Of a stretch of DNA of 24,604 nucleotides, positions 1 through 6,322 are shown in pieces; position 1 is the first letter of the stretch; each line of letters opens with the position of its first letter. The DNA is from a virus: positions 1 to 24,604 of the IMG/VR virus record IMGVR_UViG_3300042336_000180, one strand, 5' to 3'. The notes under the pieces are model-generated. The model was not told the DNA's origin and made no database searches. It saw only the letters and a program-made list of their open reading frames with translations. A program made the translations under genes and the position numbers.

Positions 1-131
1 CGGATGAGGAGATCGACCGAGTTATCGACGTTAACTGGTCAATCAACAACTACAAGCCAACCTATGCGGCGCACCGCGCTTTCGCCCGCGCCATCGAGCG
101 CGCACACAAGATCGGAGGCAACGATGACTGA
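1..131 (+). CDS. C-terminal fragment of a phage protein of unknown function (5' end outside window)
   Basis: An open frame enters from the left edge (first full codon at base 3) and reads 42 residues to a TGA at 129-131. The visible part is charged and helical-looking, with an AHRAFARAIERAH stretch near the end. Similar short AFARAI endings occur in small early phage proteins, but I assign no function. It overlaps the next start codon (124) by 8 bases, which fits translational coupling in an early operon. The competing frame that opens at base 4 has a much poorer start and would swallow this junction. Confidence 0.6.
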   Translation, partial: DEEIDRVIDVNWSINNYKPTYAAHRAFARAIERAHKIGGNDD

Positions 132-387
132 CCAAGAAGCAGCAGCCTGGACTCGCGGCCACGCCGTTGGCATGAAAGAGTTGAAGGCTGCTGAGAAGCG
201 GTGGCAAGTCGAGCGGGCCGAACTCAGAGCCGAGGTCGAGAGGCTGCGGGCGGCGGCAAGGCAGGCTGTGAAGGCTTTGGAAGGGTCGAATTGCAACTGC
301 TTCTCAGGCTGCGATGTTTGCGCCGAATGGCCCGGATGGGCTGAAACCGCCGATGCTATTCGCACCGCCATGAAGGAGCCGAAATGA
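124..387 (+). CDS. Small coiled-coil protein with a C-terminal Cys cluster, unknown function
   Basis: This encodes 87 residues. The ATG at 124 is chosen because a clear GGAGG lies at 114-118; an in-frame ATG at base 4 has no such site and would overlap the upstream gene fully. Residues about 15-55 are rich in Glu, Arg, Ala and Leu and look like one amphipathic coiled coil. They are followed by a compact Cys-rich motif (NCNCFSGCDVC) that could bind a metal ion. The stop at 385-387 overlaps the next ATG as ATGA. No family was recognised. An early accessory protein is likely from position only. Confidence 0.7.
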   Translation: MTDQEAAAWTRGHAVGMKELKAAEKRWQVERAELRAEVERLRAAARQAVKALEGSNCNCFSGCDVCAEWPGWAETADAIRTAMKEPK

Positions 388-503
388 GCTACTTGTCTTT
401 TTACTTAGTCTGGCTTGGCGCTATCGTCGCAATTGGCATTGTTGCTGTGTGCAAGGGGCTTGAGGACATCGCCGCCGCCATTCGCGCAAGGGGAGAGAAA
501 TGA
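384..503 (+). CDS. 39-residue single-pass membrane peptide
   Basis: The reading frame begins at the ATG of an ATGA overlap with the upstream stop and has an AAGGAG-type site at about 372-377. The first 24 residues are almost wholly hydrophobic (one membrane segment, LVWLGAIVAIGIVAV). A short charged tail (KGLEDIAAAIRARGEK) is probably cytoplasmic. Size and context resemble the many uncharacterised membrane peptides of early phage operons. No function can be given. It ends in another ATGA overlap with the following gene. Confidence 0.6.
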   Translation: MSYLSFYLVWLGAIVAIGIVAVCKGLEDIAAAIRARGEK

Positions 504-628
504 CCCGCCTCTCATGGCACCTCGAAAGCCTCGCGTGGTGGCTCGCGCTCACCGGCATGCTGGTCGTGTACTGCGTGGCGGTGACGGTCGGAACGATTGC
601 TGGACTACTCAGGAGGAATGGACGATGA
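500..628 (+). CDS. 42-residue single-pass membrane peptide
   Basis: This begins at ATG 500, overlapping the previous stop (501-503), with a GGGAGA stretch just upstream. Residues about 10-36 form one hydrophobic segment (WWLALTGMLVVYCVAVTVGTI), followed by a basic end (RRNGR). The end overlaps the next gene's ATG at 625 and supplies that gene's AGGAGG site (611-616). Function is unknown. The tight coupling with both neighbours is the main support that it is translated. Confidence 0.6.
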   Translation: MTRLSWHLESLAWWLALTGMLVVYCVAVTVGTIAGLLRRNGR

Positions 629-1035
629 CCACCCCAACCTGCTGCACCGGAGACTGCAATCAAGGCCGCGAGTGCCCGCTACGGCCGCGTCGTAGGGGAT
701 GGTGGAAGCGGCTGATGGCGGCGGTGTTTTGCCTGTCGCTCACCGGCTGCGCGACGATTCAGGAGGTCGCATCCAGCAAGGAAACCTTCGCCGTCTGCCA
801 AGCCGTAGACGCAGTGACGACCTATGCCGCGCTGACATCCAAGATCGGTCTGGTCGAAGGCAACCCGATCATGGCGGCGGTGCTGAAGCACGGCTGGCTC
901 CCGTTCATCGGCTTCAAGATCGCGCTGGTCTGGGCGGTCTACAACGCCGATTTCAGCCCCAAGGCGCAGACGGTCGCCAACGTGGTCGCCTGCGCGCCGG
1001 CAGTCTGGAATACGCATTTGCTGGTGGCTCAATGA
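625..1035 (+). CDS. Putative phage lipoprotein/membrane protein with CNQGRxCP N-terminus
   Basis: This encodes 136 residues from ATG 625, which follows a strong AGGAGG at 611-616. The first 20 residues carry CCTGDCNQGRECPLR, a motif I associate with small phage proteins. Next come a basic stretch (RRRGWWKR) and a hydrophobic segment ending in LTGC, which matches a lipobox (Cys41). The C-terminal half has at least two membrane-like segments and a DAVTTYAAL...EGNPIM pattern reminiscent of DUF5658-like membrane proteins. An internal ATG at 715 would give a normal lipoprotein signal peptide without the Cys-rich head but has a weak ribosome site. Its role is unknown, and an Rz1-type spanin is unlikely given its length and hydrophobic C-terminus. 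Confidence 0.65.
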   Translation: MTTPTCCTGDCNQGRECPLRPRRRGWWKRLMAAVFCLSLTGCATIQEVASSKETFAVCQAVDAVTTYAALTSKIGLVEGNPIMAAVLKHGWLPFIGFKIALVWAVYNADFSPKAQTVANVVACAPAVWNTHLLVAQ

Positions 1036-1232
1036 TCACCGCTGCCGAGGTTCAGCAACTGCTGGACAACCGCCCTGCCGCCAAGCCCAAGCCCAAGCCT
1101 CTGAGCAACGGGCGGCGTGCGGGATACTGGAGCGAGTATCATGCACACAGGCAAGCGACTGACCCGGCGTATCGGGCCAGGAAGGCCAAGGCGGCACTGA
1201 AGCACAAGGCACTGAGGCAACCATGTCAATGA
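1032..1232 (+). CDS. Small basic protein of unknown function
   Basis: This encodes 66 residues starting in an ATGA overlap with the lipoprotein-like gene. The N-terminus (ITAAEVQQLLDNR) looks helical. It is followed by a KPKPKPKP run and a strongly basic C-terminal half (YHAHRQATDPAYRARKAKAALKHKALR). The charge suggests nucleic-acid contact, but no known fold was recognised. It overlaps the next gene by 10 bases. No good Shine-Dalgarno is visible, so it probably depends on coupling to the upstream gene. Confidence 0.6.
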   Translation: MITAAEVQQLLDNRPAAKPKPKPLSNGRRAGYWSEYHAHRQATDPAYRARKAKAALKHKALRQPCQ

Positions 1233-1417
1233 CCCCGACTCGCGAGCAGATCCGCGAGACCCGCATCGCGGCCGGCCTGACGCAGGCCCAGGCCGCGGCG
1301 AAAGTGTTCACGACCCCGAATGTCTGGTCTCAATGGGAACGCGGGCTGCGGCGCATGCACCCCGCGTTCTGGGCGCTCTTCATCCTAACGACACAACCGC
1401 CCGCCCAGAAGGGCTGA
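1223..1417 (+). CDS. Small XRE-type helix-turn-helix DNA-binding protein
   Basis: This encodes 64 residues from ATG 1223; an in-frame ATG at 1229 is an alternative. Residues 7-45 fit an XRE-like helix-turn-helix: REQIRETRIAAGLTQAQAAA, then a recognition helix with TPNVWSQWERGLRRM. The order 'LTQ..AA......V..WE.G.R.M' is typical of the family. It is probably a small transcriptional regulator or antitoxin-like DNA binder; its operator is not evident. Its 3' end overlaps the convergent 3' end of the primase-helicase gene (1380-1417), so the two messages are antisense over 38 bases. No intrinsic terminator was found at this junction. Confidence 0.75.
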   Translation: MSMTPTREQIRETRIAAGLTQAQAAAKVFTTPNVWSQWERGLRRMHPAFWALFILTTQPPAQKG

Positions 1418-3401
1418 TCTGGATGTACTGGCCGCTGGAGCCGTTCTTCTGCTTGATCGAGACGACCTCCAGCAGCTTCTCCCGGCGGCACGCCGCCACG
1501 ATGCTGTCGACCTCATCGCGGCTGATCTCAGCCCCGCCGAACCGCTGCACGCACTTGCGTGCGTTCATGTTCGCCCGATCAGACGCCGAGACCCGCACAT
1601 CCTGTTGATAGGCCTGCTCGAAGGCCAGCAGGACCTCCCTGCGCCTGGCGGTGCGCAGCGTGTTGCGCGCCGCGGCCGCGCCTGGGACTTCGCCGAATCG
1701 CCGGAAGACCTTGGCGGTCGGGTCAAACTCCAGCTCGAGCGGTTCCATCTTGGGGCCGAGGTTCGACTTCTCGTGCGCGAGGATCAGCCGCTCCTTCTCT
1801 CGCGTCATCGCCCAGCGCGACCGGACGCTGTTGTTCCACGCGGTCGAGCCTGAGAACGTCGAGTCGGTGTCCTTCCCGACCGTCATCCGCACGCTGGCCT
1901 TGTCAACGTGGGCCAGCAGCAGGATCGCGCAATCGGTTCCGGCCGCGATCTGGTTCAGGCAGCGCAGGAACCCCCGCACCTGGGCGCGATCGTTCTCGTT
2001 GCCGGCAAAGACGTCGGAGGCGTTGTCGATGATGACTGCGTCAACCGCATGCTTGCGCGTCATGTCGGCCAGCCACTGCATCCGGTCTGTTGCCCCCTCG
2101 CGCCAGAGGGTCGAGTCGACCGCGCTCATGTCGTAGCAGATCAGGTCGCCGTGCAGCGCCGACATCGCGACCCCGGAGTCGGCGCAGATGTTCGCGACCC
2201 GGAAGTGGACGACCCGCGCATCGTCCTCGGCCGACAGGATCAGGACGCGGGAGCGTTCCGTGTCGATGCCGAGCCAGTCGCTGCCGATCGCCATCGCGAC
2301 GGCGAGCTGCAACGCCACGTTCGACTTGCCCACGCCGCCGTTGGCAGAGAGCAGCGTCGTCGTGCGCCGCGGGAGCCAGCCATTGACCAGGAACTCGGGC
2401 GCCTCTGGCGGTGTCTGCTCGAGCACCGTCCAGTCCAGCGCGGTCAGGTCGTCCTTGACCTCTTCCGCCGGCGCACCCAGGTTGATTGTCACGGTCGCCG
2501 GCGCCCGCTCGGGCGGCGCGAACTTCTCGGCCGACTTCACCGCGCGCGGGATCTCTGCCCGCCGGGTCTCCCAGCGCCTGACCTCCTCGCCGGGGCCATC
2601 GGGCCGGATCGAGTCCATCAGCGCGTACAGGTACTGTACGACCGCGCCGGGGAACATGCCCGAGCCGACCATGCTGGCCGCGAGCGAGGTGATGCTCTGA
2701 TGATACGACCGCTCCGATAGCGGCGCGATCAGCGAGGCCAGAGCGTCTGCCGCGACCGGGGCCTCGCGCTGGGCCTTGACGGGCATCGAGACCCCGCGCA
2801 GCGAGTCCAGATCGATCCCTACCGACGCGCAGGAGTCTTCCAGCGTCCAGCGTATCTGCGGGTTCCATGCGGCCAACTGGTGCCGCCACGGGCCTGCGGC
2901 GCGGGGCTTGGTGTTGGTGCCGACCGGCAGGCGGCAGTAGCGCATGGCCGCGTTGCCTGATGAGTCGTTCCCGCCCAGCTTGCCGCGGGCCGAGAGCGCA
3001 GACATCACGCGGTCGATCAGGACAAGATCGCGGGTGTCGGGGTCTGTCTCGTCGAGCGCCCAGCCGAGCTGCCACTTGCCGGGGGAGGTCTGCAACGTCC
3101 ATGTGCATCCGCCCAGCACGCTCTCGGGGTCGATGTCATCGACGACCAGCGCGGCCAGGCGGTGGAACGTGGTCTTGTTCCGTTTCCACTGCGTGCCATC
3201 GAAGCCCGAGAACACCGCGCACGAGAAGTAGGTGTTCAGATCGTCCGCGCGGTCGATGATCCGGGCCTGCGCTGACTCGCCAACGTAGGGCCTGCCAGAC
3301 CACTCGCCCATCTCTGGCGAGGCCGCGAAGGCGCAGACCCACCCGTACTGGCCGGCATCGACCGGCCCGAGCACTTCCGCCAGGAAGTCGCTGTTTGTCA
3401 T
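1380..3401 (-). CDS. Bifunctional DNA primase-helicase (RepB-like primase plus RecA-fold ATPase)
   Basis: This encodes 673 residues. The N-terminal third has the layout of an archaeo-eukaryotic-type (RepB-like) primase: acidic motif LVVDDID (85-91), SPGKWQ (106-111) and RYCRLPVGTNTK (154-165). A linker leads to a RecA-like ATPase with Walker A GGVGKSN (355-361), AEDD (391-394), Walker B DAVIIDN (454-460), an LLLAHVDK sensor-like motif (494-501) and an Arg-rich SVRSRW segment. The C-terminus (580-673) may be a winged helix. It likely unwinds and primes phage DNA at replication start. ATG 3401 was chosen to avoid overlap; GTG 3419, which overlaps the upstream TGA as GTGA, is a plausible coupled start. 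The longer frame to 3776 overlaps the HTH gene and is rejected. Confidence 0.85.
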   Translation of the reverse strand: MTNSDFLAEVLGPVDAGQYGWVCAFAASPEMGEWSGRPYVGESAQARIIDRADDLNTYFSCAVFSGFDGTQWKRNKTTFHRLAALVVDDIDPESVLGGCTWTLQTSPGKWQLGWALDETDPDTRDLVLIDRVMSALSARGKLGGNDSSGNAAMRYCRLPVGTNTKPRAAGPWRHQLAAWNPQIRWTLEDSCASVGIDLDSLRGVSMPVKAQREAPVAADALASLIAPLSERSYHQSITSLAASMVGSGMFPGAVVQYLYALMDSIRPDGPGEEVRRWETRRAEIPRAVKSAEKFAPPERAPATVTINLGAPAEEVKDDLTALDWTVLEQTPPEAPEFLVNGWLPRRTTTLLSANGGVGKSNVALQLAVAMAIGSDWLGIDTERSRVLILSAEDDARVVHFRVANICADSGVAMSALHGDLICYDMSAVDSTLWREGATDRMQWLADMTRKHAVDAVIIDNASDVFAGNENDRAQVRGFLRCLNQIAAGTDCAILLLAHVDKASVRMTVGKDTDSTFSGSTAWNNSVRSRWAMTREKERLILAHEKSNLGPKMEPLELEFDPTAKVFRRFGEVPGAAAARNTLRTARRREVLLAFEQAYQQDVRVSASDRANMNARKCVQRFGGAEISRDEVDSIVAACRREKLLEVVSIKQKNGSSGQYIQISPSGRAVVSLG

Positions 3402-3415
3402 GGTCGCGGTCGCGC

Positions 3416-3655
3416 TCACTGGATGGGATAAAGATCGGAGATACTCATCTTGACGCCTTCTTCGCGGGCCAGCACGAGCAGCCGCTGCCAGTAGCGTTGC
3501 GGGATCGTGCCCCCGGTGCCGTCCGGGTGCGGGCTGCACCAGCGGGTTATGGTCGATGGCGCCAGCCCGAGCTCGCGGGCGACGAAGGTCTTGCCGCCCA
3601 GCAGCGTGATCACGCGGTACGCAGGGTCGAGGGTCTGAGTCGATTCGATGGGCAT
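3416..3655 (-). CDS. Cro/YdaS-like small HTH repressor
   Basis: This encodes 79 residues from an ATG at 3655 preceded by AGAGGA at the usual distance. Residues 13-40 form a helix-turn-helix (YRVITLLGG, then FVARELGLAPSTITRW). A HPDGTGGTIPQRYWQRLL segment follows, a hallmark of the short Cro-like/YdaS-like phage regulators that end with 'A...G'. It is the first gene of a leftward unit whose second gene is the primase-helicase (14-base gap). It therefore probably controls its own message, replication, and the divergent operon through the palindromes at 3669-3771. Target binding is inferred from position, not shown. Confidence 0.8.
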   Translation of the reverse strand: MPIESTQTLDPAYRVITLLGGKTFVARELGLAPSTITRWCSPHPDGTGGTIPQRYWQRLLVLAREEGVKMSISDLYPIQ

Positions 3656-3668
3656 GGTGCGTCCTCTG

Positions 3669-3683
3669 TTGCGGAATCCGCAA
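3669..3683. promoter_or_regulatory. Operator O1, perfect 15-bp palindrome
   Basis: TTGCGGAATCCGCAA is a perfect inverted repeat of two 7-base arms around one central base. It lies 14 bases upstream of the HTH repressor start, in the region that would become its leader. It is the best copy of a motif present three times in the divergent control region. It probably binds a dimer of the small HTH protein. Confidence 0.75.
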
Positions 3684-3695
3684 TGTTGCCCGAAG

Positions 3696-3710
3696 TCGCC
3701 GATTCTGCAA
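3696..3710. promoter_or_regulatory. Operator O2, degenerate copy of the palindrome
   Basis: TCGCCGATTCTGCAA matches the O1 sequence at 11 of 15 positions, with the right arm (TTCTGCAA) better kept than the left. Its centre is 27 bases from O1. It lies just downstream of the leftward promoter candidate at 3721-3749, so a bound repressor could block that promoter. It is a weaker call than O1 and O3. Confidence 0.5.
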
Positions 3711-3720
3711 ATAGGAAATT

Positions 3721-3749
3721 TCTATCGGCCCTGCGACATCGATCATCAA
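3721..3749 (-). promoter_or_regulatory. Candidate leftward promoter for the HTH-primase unit
   Basis: Read on the minus strand, TTGATG (3749-3744) and GATAGA (3726-3721) are 17 bases apart in the most AT-rich stretch of the control region. Transcription would begin near O2 and run through O1 into the HTH gene. Both boxes are imperfect (4 of 6 and 3 of 6), so this is tentative. Confidence 0.3.
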
Positions 3750-3756
3750 TTGCATG

Positions 3757-3771
3757 TTGCGTAATCCGCAA
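3757..3771. promoter_or_regulatory. Operator O3, near-perfect palindrome over the rightward promoter
   Basis: TTGCGTAATCCGCAA differs from O1 by one base. It coincides with the -35 position of the rightward promoter candidate, so occupancy should repress the recombination operon. Its centre is 61 bases from O2. Confidence 0.7.
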
Positions 3772-3786
3772 AGCATGCGCTATATT
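3757..3786 (+). promoter_or_regulatory. Candidate rightward early promoter (PR-like)
   Basis: A -35-like TTGCGT (3757-3762) and a -10-like TATATT (3781-3786) are separated by 18 bases. They lie 30 bases ahead of the GTG start of the Sak4-like gene, which has an AAAGGAG site at 3803-3809. The -35 overlaps operator O3. The -10 matches the sigma-70 consensus well and the -35 only moderately. Confidence 0.5.
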
Positions 3787-3815
3787 CCGCCTCACCCCAA
3801 CCAAAGGAGACAGAT

Positions 3816-4544
3816 GTGGCATTCGACCTGAAGTCCATCCAACGCAACGTGAGCCTGAGCGCCCCGCGCATCATGCTCTACGGAGTCGAGGGCATCGGCA
3901 AGACCACGTTCGCGGCCGGCACGAACGCGCCCGTGTTCATCCTGACCGAGGACGGCCTCGGTAGCCTGGAGGTCGATCACTTCCCGCTCTGCACCGAGGC
4001 GAGTGATGTGCTGGACGCGCTGGCCTCGCTGGCGACCGAGGATCACAAGTTTTGCACCGTGGTGCTCGACAGCGTCGACTGGCTCGATCAGTTGATCTGG
4101 AAGGACGTCGAGTCCACGCACGACGCCAAGGAGCTCGCCTATGGTAAGGGCGCCATGATCGTCGGCGAGCGGTGGCGCGAGATCCTCGCGGGATTCAACC
4201 ACCTCCGCAACGCGAAGGGCATGTGCGTGATCCTGCTGGCTCACTGCCAGATCAAGCGGTTCGACAGCCCGGAGACCGAGCCCTACGACCGCTACCAGCC
4301 CAAGTTGCAGGAGCGCGCGAACGCGATCCTGCGCGAGTGGTGCGACGCGCTGCTGTTCGCCAACTACAAGACGATCGTCAAGAAAGACGACGTCGGCTTT
4401 AACAAGACCTCCAACCGCGGCATCTCGAGCGGCGAGCGTCTGCTCTACACGGCCGAGCGGCCCGCCTACATGGCAAAGAACCGCTACGGCCTGCCCGAAT
4501 CGCTCCCGATGTCGTGGGAGTCTTTTGCCCAGGCGATCGCCTGA
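3816..4544 (+). CDS. RecA-fold ATP-binding protein, Sak4-like recombination ATPase
   Basis: This encodes 242 residues from a GTG start, chosen because AAAGGAG lies at 3803-3809 and the overlapping ATG (3814) is in a frame that stops at once. It has Walker A GVEGIGKTT (23-31), a Walker B-like VVLDSVDW (82-89) and a LAHCQIKRF segment (141-149). This arrangement is typical of phage nucleotide-binding proteins of the Sak4/AAA_24 type, many of which act in single-strand annealing or strand exchange. The following DUF669 protein, nuclease and resolvase support a recombination role. The exact activity (annealing or strand invasion) cannot be read from sequence. It is probably first in a four-gene operon controlled from O3. 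Confidence 0.8.
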   Translation: MAFDLKSIQRNVSLSAPRIMLYGVEGIGKTTFAAGTNAPVFILTEDGLGSLEVDHFPLCTEASDVLDALASLATEDHKFCTVVLDSVDWLDQLIWKDVESTHDAKELAYGKGAMIVGERWREILAGFNHLRNAKGMCVILLAHCQIKRFDSPETEPYDRYQPKLQERANAILREWCDALLFANYKTIVKKDDVGFNKTSNRGISSGERLLYTAERPAYMAKNRYGLPESLPMSWESFAQAIA

Positions 4545-4570
4545 TCTCAACCAGCAACGAGGACGCAACC

Positions 4571-5068
4571 ATGCAATTCACGTTCGACACCGCAACCGCC
4601 CCCGCCTCCAACGCCCCCCGCGAGTACGGGCCGCTGCCTGCGGGCAACTACACGATGATCATCAGCGCCACCGCGATCAAGGCCACCAAGGCCGGGACCG
4701 GCGAGTACCTCGAGGCGTCGATGGAGGTCGTCGAGGGCGAGCACGCCGGCCGCAAGCACTGGGAACGCTTCAACGTCAGCAACCCCAGCAAGCAGGCCGA
4801 GGACATCGCCCGCGCCGCGCTCGGCAACCTGTGCGAGGCCCTCGGCCTGTCGGTCATCAACGACACCGACCAGCTCTGCGACCAGATGTTCATTGCTCGG
4901 GTCGAGATCGACCGCAAGGACGCGACCCGCAACCGCATCATGGGCTACGAGCGCGCCGGCGCTGCTCCGGCAGCGCCTGCGGCCCCTGCTCCCGCTGGCC
5001 GGGTGCCGGCCCGCCCTGCGCCGCCCGCCGGCCGCGCCGCCGCCCCTGCCCGCCCGTGGCAGGCGTAA
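4571..5068 (+). CDS. DUF669-family protein, probable ssDNA-binding partner
   Basis: This encodes 165 residues from ATG 4571 with a GAGGA-type site just upstream. The N-terminal 125 residues match the DUF669 pattern (YGPLPAGNYTMIISATAIKA, then EYLEASMEVVEGEHAGRKHW and an N-S-K-Q-A-E-D-I-A-R helix region). The last 40 residues are an Ala/Pro/Arg tail (PAAPAAPAPAGRVPARPAPP) ending PWQA, a flexible tail like those on many single-strand DNA-binding proteins. DUF669 genes commonly sit beside Sak4-like ATPases, as here. ssDNA binding is inferred from this context and from the tail, not from a resolved OB fold. Confidence 0.75.
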   Translation: MQFTFDTATAPASNAPREYGPLPAGNYTMIISATAIKATKAGTGEYLEASMEVVEGEHAGRKHWERFNVSNPSKQAEDIARAALGNLCEALGLSVINDTDQLCDQMFIARVEIDRKDATRNRIMGYERAGAAPAAPAAPAPAGRVPARPAPPAGRAAAPARPWQA

Positions 5069-5173
5069 GATAACCTCGGGGCGACCGGGAGCCCGGTGAG
5101 CGCGTTTCTCCTCCTTGCGCGCAATGAGTCTGTGGTGGCGCACAGATCGCCCCCCCCCTCTTCCAAGGCAACG
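5069..5173 (+). promoter_or_regulatory. Structured 105-base leader before the nuclease gene
   Basis: This gap is unusually long for the operon. It contains a perfect hairpin ACCGGG-AG-CCCGGT (5084-5097), a second hairpin TCTGTG-6-CACAGA (5129-5146) and a run of nine C (5150-5158). The first hairpin would mask a possible in-frame GTG start at 5096; translation from there would pass through the C run. There is no U tract, so a simple terminator is unlikely. A role in translational control is possible but unproven. Confidence 0.4.
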
Positions 5174-6322
5174 ATGAAGATCCCCGAGCCGCAAAACACA
5201 ACCAGCCAGGCCATCGTCAAGTGGTACGAGGCAAAGCCTCAAGAGCACCGGCAGCACATGGGTGCGAGCATCATCGGGCACGACTGCCCGCGCTACATCT
5301 GGCTGACCTGGCGCTGGGCCAGACAGCCCGAGTTCCCCGGCCGCATCCTGCGCCTGTTCTCCACCGGGAACCGCGAAGAGCCGCGGTTCATCGAGGAGCT
5401 GCGCGGGATCGGTGCCACGGTCTGGGACCGCGACGAGCGCGGCGAGCAGTTCACCGTGCGCGCGCTGGACGGGCACTTTGGCGGGTCTCTTGACGGCATC
5501 GCCAAGGGCGTGCCGGAGGCCCCGAAGACGCCCTGCGTGCTGGAGTTCAAGACCCACAACCACAAGTCGTTCCTGGCGCTCGTCAACAAGGGCGTGCAGG
5601 AGGCGAAGCCGCAGCACTACGCTCAGATGCAGATCTACATGCACCTGATGCAACTGGAGCGGGCCTTGTATCTCGCGGCAGACAAGGACACGGACGAGAT
5701 TTATTCCGAATGGGTGCATTTGGATAAATCCGCAGCCGAGCGCCTGCTCGCCCGCGCGCAGAGCCTGATCGAGGCGACGTCCCCGCCTGAGCGGATCTCG
5801 GACGACCGCAACAGCCGTGCGTGCAAGTACTGCGCCTTCCAGGCTCACTGCCACGGCGACATCGCGGCGCAGTCGAACTGCCGTACCTGCTGCCACTCGA
5901 CGCCGGCCGAGGAAGGCTCCTGGCGCTGCGAGAGCAAGCGGGTGACGCTGACCCATGAAGATCAACTGGCGGGCTGTGCGCTGCACCTGATGATCCCGGC
6001 GCTCGTCACCTACGCCACCGCGATCGACGGCGGCGAGAGCTGGATCCAGTACAAGCACAACACGCTCGAGGTCGAGTTCATCAACGGCCAGGCGCAGGCG
6101 TCGGACACGGCCGTGTTCTCGTCGCGCGAGCTGGAGCATTCGCCGGCCTCCCTGATGCCGCAGGTAGCGGCGACCAAGGTCGCCTTCGACGGCGTGGTCG
6201 ACCCGTTCGCAGACTTCACCGACGATCTGGAGCCGGTCTATGGCCCCGGCGCCGCCGCGAAGCAGGAGGCCAAGCGGACCAAGGTCAGGCAATCCGCACG
6301 GGCCATGAAGGGCGCATCATGA
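5174..6322 (+). CDS. PD-(D/E)XK nuclease, Cas4/RecB-like, with Fe-S-type cysteines
   Basis: This encodes 382 residues from ATG 5174 (AAGG at 5165-5168). A GTG at 5096 would add 26 low-complexity residues and is judged less likely. Catalytic residues of the PD-(D/E)XK fold are visible: Asp107 in SLDG, Glu124 and Lys126 in EFKT, and the QMQIYM helix (151-156). One Cys at 38 and three at 217, 220 and 226 match the one-plus-three arrangement that holds a 4Fe-4S cluster in Cas4/AddB-like nucleases. A second Cys group (236, 239, 240, 252) may bind zinc. It is probably the exonuclease that makes single strands for the Sak4-like/DUF669 pair. Its stop overlaps the resolvase ATG. Confidence 0.85.
   Translation: MKIPEPQNTTSQAIVKWYEAKPQEHRQHMGASIIGHDCPRYIWLTWRWARQPEFPGRILRLFSTGNREEPRFIEELRGIGATVWDRDERGEQFTVRALDGHFGGSLDGIAKGVPEAPKTPCVLEFKTHNHKSFLALVNKGVQEAKPQHYAQMQIYMHLMQLERALYLAADKDTDEIYSEWVHLDKSAAERLLARAQSLIEATSPPERISDDRNSRACKYCAFQAHCHGDIAAQSNCRTCCHSTPAEEGSWRCESKRVTLTHEDQLAGCALHLMIPALVTYATAIDGGESWIQYKHNTLEVEFINGQAQASDTAVFSSRELEHSPASLMPQVAATKVAFDGVVDPFADFTDDLEPVYGPGAAAKQEAKRTKVRQSARAMKGAS

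Noticed and set aside
4-123. N-terminal extension of the gene at 124-387 (frame open from base 4)
   Set aside because: It has no ribosome site at base 4, and the alternative frame 1-131 reads as a plausible protein end and overlaps the ATG at 124 in the usual operon manner.
3402-3776. Extension of the primase-helicase to an ATG at 3776
   Set aside because: The added residues are an out-of-frame reading of the Cro-like gene and part of the operator region, with Arg/Pro-rich shadow composition.
4547-6292. 581-residue minus-strand open frame opposite the DUF669 and nuclease genes
   Set aside because: This is a GC-rich shadow frame. The plus-strand genes carry family motifs and ribosome sites, while this frame has composition typical of antisense reading (Arg/Leu/Gly/Val).
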